From: Nocardioides coralli
GTDB lineage: Bacteria > Actinomycetota > Actinomycetes > Propionibacteriales > Nocardioidaceae
Assembly (NCBI RefSeq): GCF_019880385.1
Contig: NZ_CP082273.1
Span: 372,001 to 436,000 of the forward strand
Reading direction: 5' to 3'
DNA length: 64,000 nucleotides
Shown here: positions 48,310 through 57,266 of the stretch, piece after piece
Position numbering within the stretch: position 1 is the first letter of the stretch
Layout: the number at the start of each line of letters is the position of its first letter
The notes under the pieces: generated by a model
The model's database searches: none
What the model saw: only the letters and a program-made list of their open reading frames with translations
Told to the model about the DNA's origin: nothing
Translations under genes and position numbers: made by a program

Positions 48310-50232
48310 TCAGCTGGTCCAGGCGCGCCAGAGCGCGGCGTACTCGCCGTCCTCGCGGTCGACCAGCTCGGCGTGCGAGCCGAGCTCGGCGATCTGCCCG
48401 TCGATCACCACGGCGATCCGGTCGGCGTCGTGGGCGGTGTGGAGGCGGTGGGCGATCGCGATCACCGTGCGGCCCTCCAGCAGCGCGTGCATCGAGCCCT
48501 CGAGCGTCCGGGCGGTCCGCGGGTCGATGAGCGAGGTCGCCTCGTCGAGCACGAGGGTGTGCGGGTCGGCGATGATCAGCCGCGCCAGCGCGACCTGCTG
48601 GGCCTGGGCCGGCGTCAGCGCCTGCTGGCCCGAGCCGATCCGGGTGTCGAGGCCGCGGGGCAGCCGCTGCACCCACTCATGGGCGCCGACCGCCGCCAGC
48701 GCCGCCCACACCGCGGTGTCGTCGGAGTCCTCGCGTGCCAGCACGATGTTGTCGCGCACGGATCCGATGAAGACGTGGTGCTCCTGGGTCACCAGCGCCA
48801 CCTCGGTGCGCAGCACCTCCAGCGGCAGGTCGACCAGCTCCACGCCACCCACCCGGGCCGAGCCGGTGCGGGGCCGGTTGATGCCCGACAACAGCCGGCC
48901 CAGCGTCGACTTCCCGGAGCCGGACGGGCCCACGACGGCCAGTCGCTCACCGGTGCGCAGGTCGAGGTCGACGCCGTGGAGGACGTCGTGCCCCGGGCGG
49001 TAGGCGAACCGCAGGTCCTCACCCACCAGCTCCGGCCCGGTGGGCAGCGCCTCGCCCGGCGTCCGGTCGGGCGGCACCTGGGCGATGCCGAGCAACCGGG
49101 CCGTCGACGTCGCGCCCACCTGCAGCCGGTCGAGCTCGCCGACCAGCCGGTCCAGCGGGCCGCTGAGCGCCTCGACGTAGAGCACGGCCGCGGTGATCTG
49201 GCCCAGGGTCAGGTAGCCGTAGGCGTAGCCCCACGCCCCGACGACCAGCGTCACCACGCGGGGAGTGTTGAAGGCGATGTCGATGACGGCGAACAGCAGG
49301 TTGCGCAGCGACATCGTGTAGCGCTCCGCCTGGGCCGAGACGTCGATGTCGTCGTCACCCTGGCCGACCCGGCGTCCGGCCAGGCCCAGCGCCTCGACCG
49401 TGCGGGCACCCTCCACCGTCTCGGTGAGGGTGGTGTTGATGCGCGAGTACGTCGCGCCCTCGGTGATGTAGCCCTTCGGGGCCGTTCGCAGGTAGCTGCG
49501 CACCGCGACGTAGCTGGTGGCGATCACCAGCAGGGACGGGACGGCGAGGATCACCGAGTTGAGCAGCATCGCCACCACGGAGAGGGCGACCGTGAGCAGC
49601 GAGATGATCGCCATCGGCAGGCCGAACTGCACCGAGCGGCTCATCGTGCCGACGTCGCGCGTGACGCGGGTGACCAGGTCGCCCGTGCTGGCGCTCTCGA
49701 CCTGGCCCAGCGGCAGCCGCAGGATCACGCGCACGACGTACTCGCGCGCCGAGGCGAGCAGGTCCTGCCCGAAGAGCGTCGAGACCCATTGGGCGAAGAA
49801 GGTGAACAGCGCCTGCGCGCACACCACGGCCACGACGACCAGGGCGAGGGTGCCGAGGCCGGAACCGGCGCCTTCGACGGTCCGGTCGACGAGGTTCCCG
49901 AGCAGCCGGGGCACGACGAGGGCCGCACCCGCGGCGAGGGCGTTGAGAGCCACCAGGGCCACGAAGGTACGTCGGCGCTCGGAGATCAGCTGTCGGGCGA
50001 AGGCCAGCACTGCGCGGTCGTCGGCGACCGGCCAGCCCCGCTCGGGGTTCCGCGAGTCCTCGTAGACCTGCTCCGCCTCCTGCCGGCGCAGGTGGTGGCG
50101 CATCCGCCAGGCGGCGAGCCGCTCCACCGGCGTCGCCTCGGCGGGTGGCGTCAGGCGCGGGTCGACGGGCGGCCGGTCGGAGGCGTGGTCGGACCAGGTG
50201 GCGGCCGAATCGGCGAGCAGGTCCGTGCTCAC
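48310..50232 (-). CDS. ABC exporter half-transporter, catalytic subunit with degenerate signature
   Basis: 640 residues: a six-helix exporter membrane domain (about 75-365), then an ATPase domain with intact Walker A GPSGSGKST, Walker B TLVLDEATS and the switch histidine AIAHRLH. The signature, normally LSGGQ, reads LTPAQ (QQALTPAQAQQVALARLI). GTG start overlaps the stop of the partner gene, so a heterodimer is expected. The cargo (lipid, peptide or drug) is unknown. Confidence 0.9.
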   Translation of the reverse strand: MSTDLLADSAATWSDHASDRPPVDPRLTPPAEATPVERLAAWRMRHHLRRQEAEQVYEDSRNPERGWPVADDRAVLAFARQLISERRRTFVALVALNALAAGAALVVPRLLGNLVDRTVEGAGSGLGTLALVVVAVVCAQALFTFFAQWVSTLFGQDLLASAREYVVRVILRLPLGQVESASTGDLVTRVTRDVGTMSRSVQFGLPMAIISLLTVALSVVAMLLNSVILAVPSLLVIATSYVAVRSYLRTAPKGYITEGATYSRINTTLTETVEGARTVEALGLAGRRVGQGDDDIDVSAQAERYTMSLRNLLFAVIDIAFNTPRVVTLVVGAWGYAYGYLTLGQITAAVLYVEALSGPLDRLVGELDRLQVGATSTARLLGIAQVPPDRTPGEALPTGPELVGEDLRFAYRPGHDVLHGVDLDLRTGERLAVVGPSGSGKSTLGRLLSGINRPRTGSARVGGVELVDLPLEVLRTEVALVTQEHHVFIGSVRDNIVLAREDSDDTAVWAALAAVGAHEWVQRLPRGLDTRIGSGQQALTPAQAQQVALARLIIADPHTLVLDEATSLIDPRTARTLEGSMHALLEGRTVIAIAHRLHTAHDADRIAVVIDGQIAELGSHAELVDREDGEYAALWRAWTS

Positions 50233-52109
50233 GGGGTCACCTCCTCGTCGATGGCGCGGGCGACCACGGCGCGGTAGGCCGGGTGGTGGGCGATGAGGTC
50301 GTCGTGGCGGCCGCTCGCCGCGACGCCGCCGTCGACGAGCAGCACCACGCGGTCGGCGTGATGGAGCCACAGCGGCGAGACGGTGCAGACGACCGTGGTG
50401 CGGCCGGCGCGGAGCTCGGCCACCCGCTCGGCGATGCGGGCCTCGGTGTGGGCGTCGACGGCCGAGGTGGGGTCGACGAGCACCAGCACCGGCGGCTCGG
50501 ACGCGAGCGCCCGGGCGAGCACGACACGCTGCCGCTGGCCGCCCGAGAGGCCGCGACCCCGCTCGTCGAGCACGCCCTGCCAGCCGCCGGGCATGGCGTC
50601 GTACACGTCCTCGGCGTTGGCGGCGCGCAGCGCCGTCTCGGCCTGCTCGCGGGTCAGCCGCCGGTGCGGGTCGACGGCGTCCTGCAAGGTTCCGGCGAAG
50701 AGCTGGCTGCCGGTGTCGCTGACCAGGATCGTGGCGCGGACGTCGGCCAGGGCGGCGTCGGCGAGGTCGACCCCGGCCAGGCGGACGCCCCAGGTCCCGC
50801 TCGTGCGGGCGGCGTCACGGGCCGCGAGCTCGGCACGCCGGCGGGCGCGCTCCGAGCGGGCCCGGCGGGCGGCCCGCCCCTTGAGGCCCTCCTCGTCCTC
50901 CTCGCTCACCGGATCGGTGTCGGCCGGGAGGTAGCGGCCCAGCCGGTCGGCGAGGGCCGCCGACTCCTCGGGGACCGCGCTCACGACGACGGTCAGCTCG
51001 CCCGCGCTCGCGACGAACCCGCTGGCCGCGTCGACCAGCTCCCCGCGCGGGTCGAGGGCGACCGGCTCGGCGGCGTCGCGCCAGGGCGGCTCGGGCTCGA
51101 AGATGGCGATCGCCTTGCGGGCGGAGACCAGCGACCGGGTGATCTTCTGCGCGAACTCGAAGAAGGTCCGGATCGGGCCGATCAGGTAGAGGCCGTAACC
51201 GAGGAAGCTCACCAGCTCGCCGATCGTCAGCCGGTCGGCGAGGACCTCGCGGGTCCCGAGCCAGAGCAGGAGCACGAGGAAGACGCCGGAGAAGAGCACG
51301 CCGAGCGCCTCGATGACCGCCTGCCAGATGCCGGCGGAGACACCGGCCGCGCGGGCGCTCTGGGACTGCTGGGTGTAGTTGCGCCCGAAGGTCCGCTCGC
51401 CCCCGATACCGCGCAGGATCCGCAGTCCGGCCACGATGTCGGTGGCCATCGAGGTCAGCTCGGAGTTGCGGGTGCGCTCGACCTCCTGGCGCCGGTGCAG
51501 CGGGCGCAGGAACGGCAGTGCCACCGCGAAGAGGATCGGCGCGGCGACGAGGACGACCAGCCCGAGTCGTGGCGAGGTGGCCAGCACGATCGCGGCGACC
51601 GCGAGGAACGAGATGAGCTGGGCGCCGGCGCGGGCGATGATCTCGTTCATCGCCCCGAACTCGTCGGAGTCGCTCGAGGCGACGCTGAGGATCTCGCCGG
51701 TGGGCGAGCGGCGCGGGAGGACGTGCCCCATCTGGGCGGCCTTGCGGGTCACCATCATCGTCGTGCCGTAGAGCGCGATCAGCCAGCTGCGGACCACCAA
51801 CGTGTGGAGCGAGATGCCGAACACGGCGCCGATGAGGGTCACGAGCAGCAGCGCCCCCGCGCCGAGCGCGACGGCGTACGCGTCGCCCGGGACGATGCCG
51901 TGGTCGATGGCCCGGCCGAAGATCCAGGGACCCATGATCAGCGGCAGCTGCCAGAGGACGCCGAAGACGACGCCCACCCCCACGACCGCACCCTGCTGAC
52001 GGATGATCCACCGCAGGAACCGCCCGGGTGTGCTGGTGTCGGGTACCCCGGAACGCTGGTCGCCGTCCGGTGACCAGTACGTCGAGACAAGGGGCGGGAA
52101 GTCGCGCAT
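50229..52109 (-). CDS. ABC exporter half-transporter, ATPase-degenerate subunit
   Basis: 626 residues: six-helix exporter domain (about 20-320), then an ATPase domain that has lost key residues. The P-loop position reads SAVPEESAA with no GK(S/T), the Walker B reads VLVLVDPTSAVD with proline in place of the catalytic glutamate, and the switch histidine is not recognisable. The signature GLSGGQRQR is perfect. A charged insert (EEDEEGLKGRAARRARSERARRRAEL) sits in the ATPase domain. ATG at 52109 chosen; a GTG at 52190 would add 27 unconserved residues. First gene of the pair. Confidence 0.88.
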   Translation of the reverse strand: MRDFPPLVSTYWSPDGDQRSGVPDTSTPGRFLRWIIRQQGAVVGVGVVFGVLWQLPLIMGPWIFGRAIDHGIVPGDAYAVALGAGALLLVTLIGAVFGISLHTLVVRSWLIALYGTTMMVTRKAAQMGHVLPRRSPTGEILSVASSDSDEFGAMNEIIARAGAQLISFLAVAAIVLATSPRLGLVVLVAAPILFAVALPFLRPLHRRQEVERTRNSELTSMATDIVAGLRILRGIGGERTFGRNYTQQSQSARAAGVSAGIWQAVIEALGVLFSGVFLVLLLWLGTREVLADRLTIGELVSFLGYGLYLIGPIRTFFEFAQKITRSLVSARKAIAIFEPEPPWRDAAEPVALDPRGELVDAASGFVASAGELTVVVSAVPEESAALADRLGRYLPADTDPVSEEDEEGLKGRAARRARSERARRRAELAARDAARTSGTWGVRLAGVDLADAALADVRATILVSDTGSQLFAGTLQDAVDPHRRLTREQAETALRAANAEDVYDAMPGGWQGVLDERGRGLSGGQRQRVVLARALASEPPVLVLVDPTSAVDAHTEARIAERVAELRAGRTTVVCTVSPLWLHHADRVVLLVDGGVAASGRHDDLIAHHPAYRAVVARAIDEEVTP

Positions 52110-52324
52110 GGCCCGTCGAGCGTAGGTCCGCCCGTCTCTGCCCGGCGACTCGTTTTCGTCGCCGTCCGCCCGGCGCGTGGTCAGCGTCACGTGTTCGGAC
52201 GCTAGGTGTTGAAGCGGACTTCAGGTCAAGCGACCAGGGGCGTACGGCGTCTGCCCCGACCACACAATGTCCACAAACGTGGGCCTGCCGGCTTTCTGCA
52301 CAGTTCCGGGTCGTCTGGTTTCTT

Positions 52325-52338
52325 CGAACATGTGTTCG
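52325..52338. promoter_or_regulatory. LexA (SOS) box upstream of the DUF222/HNH gene
   Basis: CGAACATGTGTTCG, a perfect match to the Gram-positive SOS box CGAACRNRYGTTCG, ending two bases before the -10 (GAGAAT, 52341-52346). Bound LexA would block the promoter until DNA damage. Confidence 0.88.
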
Positions 52339-52340
52339 GG

Positions 52341-52352
52341 GAGAATGGATGC
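52341..52352 (+). promoter_or_regulatory. -10 element of the leaderless DUF222/HNH transcript
   Basis: GAGAAT, six bases, then the ATG at 52353. Confidence 0.5.
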
Positions 52353-53639
52353 ATGACGGCAGTTCTCGACCTCCACCCCGCGCCCGGCCACCCGGCCGCG
52401 CTGGTGGCGGCGGTGCACGAGGCGCTGGACGACGTCCGGGTGGACGGGTTGGGGCCGGAGGAGCTCGCGGGGACGATCGCCGAGCTCTCCCGCGCGCGGT
52501 CACGACTGCATGCGCTGGAGCTGAGGCTGGTCGCTGCCGCCGAGAGGTCCTCGGTGGCTCGGGACGCTGGGTGTGCGTCGACCGGGGCGTGGCTGTCACG
52601 CCAGACGCGGTCCGGCACGGCGGCCGCGTCCCGCGAGGTGAAGCTCGCCGCCGACCTGAACGCCAAGCTGCCCGCCACCCAGGCAGCCCTGGGCGCTGGT
52701 GAGGTCTCGACGGAGCACGCTGCAGTGATCGCCCATGCCACCCAGCGCCTCCCCGGCGGGCTCTCCGCCGACCAGGTCGCCACGGTCGAGCAGCGGCTGG
52801 TCGAGCAGGCGCGGCGCGTCGACCCCGGCCAGCTCCGCAGGCTCGCGCGTCGCGCACTCCAGGCCGTGGAGCGCGACACCACCCGCGTCGACGCCCACGA
52901 GAACGCGCAGCTCGTCGACGAGGAGACCCGGGCGTTGGCGAAGACCCGGCTCACCCTCCACGACAACGGCGACGGCACGCTGTCCGGTCACTTCACGGTG
53001 CCGCTGGTCGCCGGGTCGGTCCTGAAGAAGGTGCTGGACGCCCTGACGTCGCCTCGGAGGATCTCGACAAGCTCGACCGGCGTGGCGTCTGGCTCGGCGG
53101 ACACGGCGTCAGGCTCGACGAGCGTGGCCGACCGCGACTGGGCCCACGAGCGCGGCCTCGCGTTCTCCCAGCTTCTCGAGCACCTCCCCACGGATCGGCT
53201 GCACGGCAAGACCGCGGCCACGGTCGTGGTCACTCTCGACCTCGAGACCCTCCAGGGACGGCTCGAGGCCGCGGGGCTCGACACCGGCGACGTGATCTCC
53301 GCATCCGAGGCCCGCCGCCTGGCGTGCGGGGCCGGCCTCGTGCCCGCCGTCCTCGGAGGCAAGTCCCAGCCCCTCGACCTCGGGCGGGCCAACCGGTTCT
53401 TCTCCGAGGCGCAACGCACCGCCGGCGCCCTGAGCCACACCAGCTGCACGGCCGAGGGGTGCGAGGTCCCCTACGCCTGGTGCGAGCTCCACCACCGGCA
53501 GCCGTGGAGCCAGCAGGGCAGGACCGACCTGGCCGACATGGTTCCGCTCTGCGGCTTCCACCACCGAGCCGTCCACGACCCCGGCCACCGCCACCGTCGA
53601 CTACCCGACGGCTCGATCAGGTTCACGAGGCGGACGTGA
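52353..53639 (+). CDS. DUF222 / HNH endonuclease-domain protein (13E12-type)
   Basis: 428 residues. Helical DUF222 domain (about 20-310) with AAERSSVARDAGCASTGAWLSRQTR and VKLAADLNAKLPATQAALGAGEVS. The C-terminal HNH domain has CTAEGCEVPYAWCELHHRQPW and LCGFHHRAVHD, giving a zinc-bound ββα-metal nuclease site. The architecture is that of the 13E12-repeat family of mycobacteria; the natural function is not established. A tandem 7-residue repeat lies near residues 240-260. The LexA box upstream makes it a predicted SOS gene. Confidence 0.88.
   Translation: MTAVLDLHPAPGHPAALVAAVHEALDDVRVDGLGPEELAGTIAELSRARSRLHALELRLVAAAERSSVARDAGCASTGAWLSRQTRSGTAAASREVKLAADLNAKLPATQAALGAGEVSTEHAAVIAHATQRLPGGLSADQVATVEQRLVEQARRVDPGQLRRLARRALQAVERDTTRVDAHENAQLVDEETRALAKTRLTLHDNGDGTLSGHFTVPLVAGSVLKKVLDALTSPRRISTSSTGVASGSADTASGSTSVADRDWAHERGLAFSQLLEHLPTDRLHGKTAATVVVTLDLETLQGRLEAAGLDTGDVISASEARRLACGAGLVPAVLGGKSQPLDLGRANRFFSEAQRTAGALSHTSCTAEGCEVPYAWCELHHRQPWSQQGRTDLADMVPLCGFHHRAVHDPGHRHRRLPDGSIRFTRRT
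53069..53131 (+). repeat. Three tandem 21-base repeats inside the DUF222 gene
   Basis: Three imperfect copies (53069-53089, 53090-53110, 53111-53131) sharing a GCTCG-x-C-x4-x-GGC pattern and encoding SSTGVAS, GSADTAS and GSTSVAD. They form a flexible linker. Confidence 0.6.
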
Positions 53640-53646
53640 CCGACCT

Positions 53647-53664
53647 CCGGATTCGGCAATCCGG
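53647..53664. promoter_or_regulatory. Inverted repeat between the HNH gene and hmgA
   Basis: CCGGATT-CGGC-AATCCGG, perfect 7-bp arms, 8 bases after the HNH stop and 35 bases before the hmgA ATG. Either a short terminator or an operator for hmgA. Confidence 0.45.
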
Positions 53665-53698
53665 GTGGTCGTGCCCGGGGCGCTGGTGGTAGACGTTC

Positions 53699-54934
53699 AT
53701 GGTGGTCTACTACCGGCGCGTCGGCGAGGTTCCTCGCCAGCGGCACACCCAGATGCGGGACTCCGACGGCAACCTCTACCGCGAGGAGCTGATGGGCGAG
53801 GAGGGCTTCTCCTCCGACTCCTCGCTGCTCTACCACCGGGGTGTGCCCTCGGCGATCGTCGACAGCCAGGTCTGGGAGCTCGGCGACCAGCGCCTCCAGC
53901 CCAACCACCCGCTGAAGCCGCGCCACCTCAAGCTCCACAGCCTCTTCGAGGGCGAGGGGGAGGGCGCCTGCCCCGTCGAGGGACGGCGGCTGGTCCTCGG
54001 CAACGGCGACGTCCGCATCGCCTACGTCGTCACCGGCACCGACCCCAGCCCGCTCTACCGCAACGCCATCGGCGACGAGTGCGTCTACGTCGAGAGCGGC
54101 TCGGGCACCGTCGAGACGGTCTTCGGGGTGCTGCCCTACCGCACCGGCGACTACGTGCTCGTGCCCCGGTCCACCGACCACCGGTGGGTCCCCGCCGAGC
54201 CGAGCCGGCTCTACGCCATCGAGGCCAACAGCCACATCCACGCGCCCAAGCGCTACCTCTCCCGGTACGGGCAGTTCCTCGAGCACGCCCCCTACTGCGA
54301 GCGCGACCTGCACGGCCCCGACGAGCCGCTGCAGGCCGAGGGCGCCGACGTCGAGGTGCTGGTCAAGCACCGCACCTCCGCCGGGATCGTGGGGAGCCGG
54401 CTAACCTACGCGACCCACCCCTTCGACGTCGTCGGCTGGGACGGCTGCCTCTACCCCTACACGTTCAACGTCGAGAACTACATGCCGATCACCGGCAAGG
54501 TGCACCAGCCGCCCCCGGTCCACCAGGTCTTCGAGGGCTGGAACTTCGTGGTGTGCAACTTCCTGCCCCGCAAGGTCGACTACCACGAGCTCGCGATCCC
54601 GGTGCCCTACTACCACTCCAACGTCGACTCCGACGAGGTCATGTTCTACGTCGGCGGCGACTACGAGGCACGCAAGGGCTCGGGCATCAACATCGGGTCG
54701 ATCTCGCTGCACCCCGGCGGCCACGCCCACGGGCCACAGCCGAGCGCGATCGAGGCCTCGCTCGGCGTCGAGTACTTCGAGGAGTCGGCCGTCATGGTCG
54801 ACACCTTCCGGCCGCTCGAGCTGGGCGAGGGTGGCGTCGCGGCCGAGGACCCGGCGTACGCCTGGACCTGGGCCGGACGCGGGCCCGACGCCGACGGCGA
54901 GGACGGCGGCCCCGCCGTCTACTCCAACTCCTGA
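53699..54934 (+). CDS. hmgA: Homogentisate 1,2-dioxygenase
   Basis: 411 residues. Non-heme iron ring-cleavage enzyme that opens homogentisate to maleylacetoacetate in tyrosine/phenylalanine breakdown. It begins YYRRVGEVPRQRHTQMR. The C-terminal cupin domain carries the iron and active-site region HQVFEGWNFVVCNFLPRKVDYHELAIPVPYYHSNVDSDEVMFYVGGDYEARKG, followed by ISLHPGGHAHGPQPSAIEASLG. The N-terminal half has a second cupin (AIGDECVYVESGSGTVETVFGVLPYRTGDYVLVPRSTDHRW). The Shine-Dalgarno is weak. fahA, which acts later in the pathway, is 7 kb away on the other strand. Confidence 0.92.
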   Translation: MVVYYRRVGEVPRQRHTQMRDSDGNLYREELMGEEGFSSDSSLLYHRGVPSAIVDSQVWELGDQRLQPNHPLKPRHLKLHSLFEGEGEGACPVEGRRLVLGNGDVRIAYVVTGTDPSPLYRNAIGDECVYVESGSGTVETVFGVLPYRTGDYVLVPRSTDHRWVPAEPSRLYAIEANSHIHAPKRYLSRYGQFLEHAPYCERDLHGPDEPLQAEGADVEVLVKHRTSAGIVGSRLTYATHPFDVVGWDGCLYPYTFNVENYMPITGKVHQPPPVHQVFEGWNFVVCNFLPRKVDYHELAIPVPYYHSNVDSDEVMFYVGGDYEARKGSGINIGSISLHPGGHAHGPQPSAIEASLGVEYFEESAVMVDTFRPLELGEGGVAAEDPAYAWTWAGRGPDADGEDGGPAVYSNS

Positions 54935-54974
54935 CGACGGCAGCGCCGCGAGGGCGGATCCTTGACGCGGGCGT

Positions 54975-54986
54975 GAGGATGGAGGC
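54975..54986 (+). promoter_or_regulatory. -10 element of a leaderless transcript (molybdoenzyme gene)
   Basis: GAGGAT, six bases (GGAGGC), then the ATG at 54987. As at 4920, the GGAGG is too close to serve as a ribosome-binding site. Confidence 0.45.
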
Positions 54987-57266
54987 ATGAGTCGGAAGCC
55001 GCCGGTGAACGACATCGACGAGCGGGACCTCGAGGTCGACGAGCCCGAGCAGTCGGCGGCGGGCGTGACGGCGGTGGCCGTGACGATGAAGCGGGCGATC
55101 GAGCAGATGGGCGTGGCCCGGACCGCGCGGACCCTGCTCAAGCTCAACCAGGTCGACGGCTTCGACTGCCAGGGCTGCGCGTGGCCGGACCCCGACGCCG
55201 GGCACCGTCACACGGCCGAGTTCTGCGAGAACGGCGCCAAGGCGGTCACCGAGGAGGCCACGAAGCGGCGCGTGGACCGCCGGTTCTTCGCCGCCCACCC
55301 GATCGCGGAGCTGCGGGAGAAGACCGACTACTGGCTGGGGCAGCAGGGCCGCATCATCGAGCCGGTGGTGCTGCGGGCCGGCGCGACCCACTACGAGCCG
55401 ATCACGTGGGACAACGCGTTCGCCCTCCTGGCCGACCGCCTCAACGGGCTGGATTCACCCGACGAGGCGATCTTCTACACCTCCGGCAAGACCTCCAACG
55501 AGGCAGCGTTCTGCTACCAGCTGTTCGCGCGCGCCTTCGGCACCAACAACCTGCCTGACTGCTCCAACATGTGCCACGAGTCGACCAGCGTCGCGCTCGC
55601 GGAGGTCATCGGCATCGGCAAGGGGTCGGTCAGCCTCCACGACATCGAGACCGCCGAGCTCGTCGTCGTGATGGGCCAGAACCCCGGCACCAACCACCCG
55701 CGGATGCTGTCGGCGCTGGAGAAGGCGAAGCAGAACGGCGCGAAGATCCTGGCCATCAACCCGCTCAAGGAGGCGGGGCTGGTCCGCTTCAAGAACCCGC
55801 AGACCCCGCGCGGCCTGTCCGGCATCGGCACCGCCCTGGCCGACCTCCACCTGCCGGTCCGGGTGAACGGCGACCTCGCGCTGTTCCAGGCCATCGGCCA
55901 CTTCCTCGTCGAGTGGGACGCCCTCGACCACGACTTCCTCAAGCACCATACCCACGGGTTCGACGCGTGGGCCGCCCACGTCCGCGACCTCGACTGGGAC
56001 GTCGTACGCCGCTCGACCGGCCTCGAGCCCGAGCTGATCCGGCAGGCGGCGGAGATGTTCCGCGACTCCGGCGCGACCGTGACCTGCTGGGCCATGGGCA
56101 TCACCCAGCACCGCAACGCGGTGGCCACCATCAAGGAGATCGCCAACGTCGCGCTCGCCCAGGGCAACATCGGCAAGCCCGGGGCGGGGCTGTGCCCCGT
56201 ACGCGGCCACTCCAACGTGCAGGGCGACCGCACCATGGGGATCTGGGAGAAGCTGCGGCCCGCGTTCGGTGACGCCCTGCGCGACGAGTTCGGCTTCGAG
56301 CCGCCTCGCGAGGACGGTTTCGACACCGTCGACTCCGTTCGGGCGCTCCGCGACGGTCGCGCACGTGTCTTCCTGGGCATGGGCGGCAACTTCGTCTCGG
56401 CCGTGTCGGACACGGCGGCGACCGAGGCCGCGATGCGCAACGCGGACCTGACCGTGCACGTCTCGACCAAGCTCAACCGGTCCCACGTCGTGACCGGTCG
56501 CGAGGCGCTGATCCTGCCCGCCCTCGGGCGGAGCGAGAAGGACCTCACCGGTGGCAAGGCGCAGCGGGTCACCGTCGAGGACTCGGTCTCGGCGGTCCAC
56601 GCCTCCCAGGGCCCGCTCGAGCCGGCCGCGCGGTGGCTGCGCTCGGAGGTCGACATCGTCTGCACCCTGGCGCTGGCCACCCTGGGCCCCCGGCACGTCG
56701 TGCCGTGGGCGACCATGCGTGCCGACTACGACGAGATCCGCCACCGGATCGCCCGGGTGGTCCCGGGCTGCGAGGACTACCAGGCGAGGATCGACCAGCC
56801 CGGCGGTTTCGTGCTGCCCCACCCGCCGCGCGACTCGCGGACCTTCCCCACCGACGTGGAGCGGGCGAAGTTCAGCGTCAGCCCGATCGAGGTGCTCCAC
56901 GTACCCGAGGGGCGGCTGCTGCTGCAGACGCTGCGGTCCCACGACCAGTTCAACACCACCATCTACGGCCTCGACGACCGCTACCGCGGGGTGTCGGGTG
57001 GGAGGCGGGTGGTGTTCGTCCACCCCGACGACATCGAGGCGCTGGGGCTGTCGGCGGGCGCGACGGTCGACCTGGTCAGCGAGTGGACCGACGGCTCGGT
57101 ACGCCGGGCGCCGGCGTTCCGCGTCGTCCCCTACGAGCAGCCGCGCGGCTGTGCGGCGGCGTACTACCCGGAGACCAACCCGATCGTCCCGCTCGACCAC
57201 GTGGCGGAGGGCAGCCAGTGCCCCGCCTCGAAGTCGGTCGTCGTGCGACTGGAGGCAACCTCATGA
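54987..57266 (+). CDS. FdhF/YdeP-family molybdopterin oxidoreductase
   Basis: 759 residues, the formate-dehydrogenase-like molybdopterin family, YdeP branch. Cysteines near the N-terminus (VDGFDCQGCAWPDPDAG and HTAEFCENGAKA) replace the usual CxxCxxxC cluster motif, as in YdeP. The molybdopterin domain has DCSNMCHESTSVALAEVIG with a probable Mo-ligand cysteine, MGQNPGTNHPRML, GNIGKPGAGLCPVRGHSNVQGDRTMGI, and a C-terminal dinucleotide-binding domain (PRGCAAAYYPETNPIVPL). The electron acceptor and substrate are unknown; formate is not assured. It overlaps the pirin gene by ATGA. Confidence 0.88.
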   Translation: MSRKPPVNDIDERDLEVDEPEQSAAGVTAVAVTMKRAIEQMGVARTARTLLKLNQVDGFDCQGCAWPDPDAGHRHTAEFCENGAKAVTEEATKRRVDRRFFAAHPIAELREKTDYWLGQQGRIIEPVVLRAGATHYEPITWDNAFALLADRLNGLDSPDEAIFYTSGKTSNEAAFCYQLFARAFGTNNLPDCSNMCHESTSVALAEVIGIGKGSVSLHDIETAELVVVMGQNPGTNHPRMLSALEKAKQNGAKILAINPLKEAGLVRFKNPQTPRGLSGIGTALADLHLPVRVNGDLALFQAIGHFLVEWDALDHDFLKHHTHGFDAWAAHVRDLDWDVVRRSTGLEPELIRQAAEMFRDSGATVTCWAMGITQHRNAVATIKEIANVALAQGNIGKPGAGLCPVRGHSNVQGDRTMGIWEKLRPAFGDALRDEFGFEPPREDGFDTVDSVRALRDGRARVFLGMGGNFVSAVSDTAATEAAMRNADLTVHVSTKLNRSHVVTGREALILPALGRSEKDLTGGKAQRVTVEDSVSAVHASQGPLEPAARWLRSEVDIVCTLALATLGPRHVVPWATMRADYDEIRHRIARVVPGCEDYQARIDQPGGFVLPHPPRDSRTFPTDVERAKFSVSPIEVLHVPEGRLLLQTLRSHDQFNTTIYGLDDRYRGVSGGRRVVFVHPDDIEALGLSAGATVDLVSEWTDGSVRRAPAFRVVPYEQPRGCAAAYYPETNPIVPLDHVAEGSQCPASKSVVVRLEATS

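Noticed and set aside
54987..57266. Bona fide formate dehydrogenase
   Set aside because: Lacks the N-terminal CxxCxxxC cluster motif and a selenocysteine codon; the cysteine pattern fits the YdeP branch, whose substrate is unknown.
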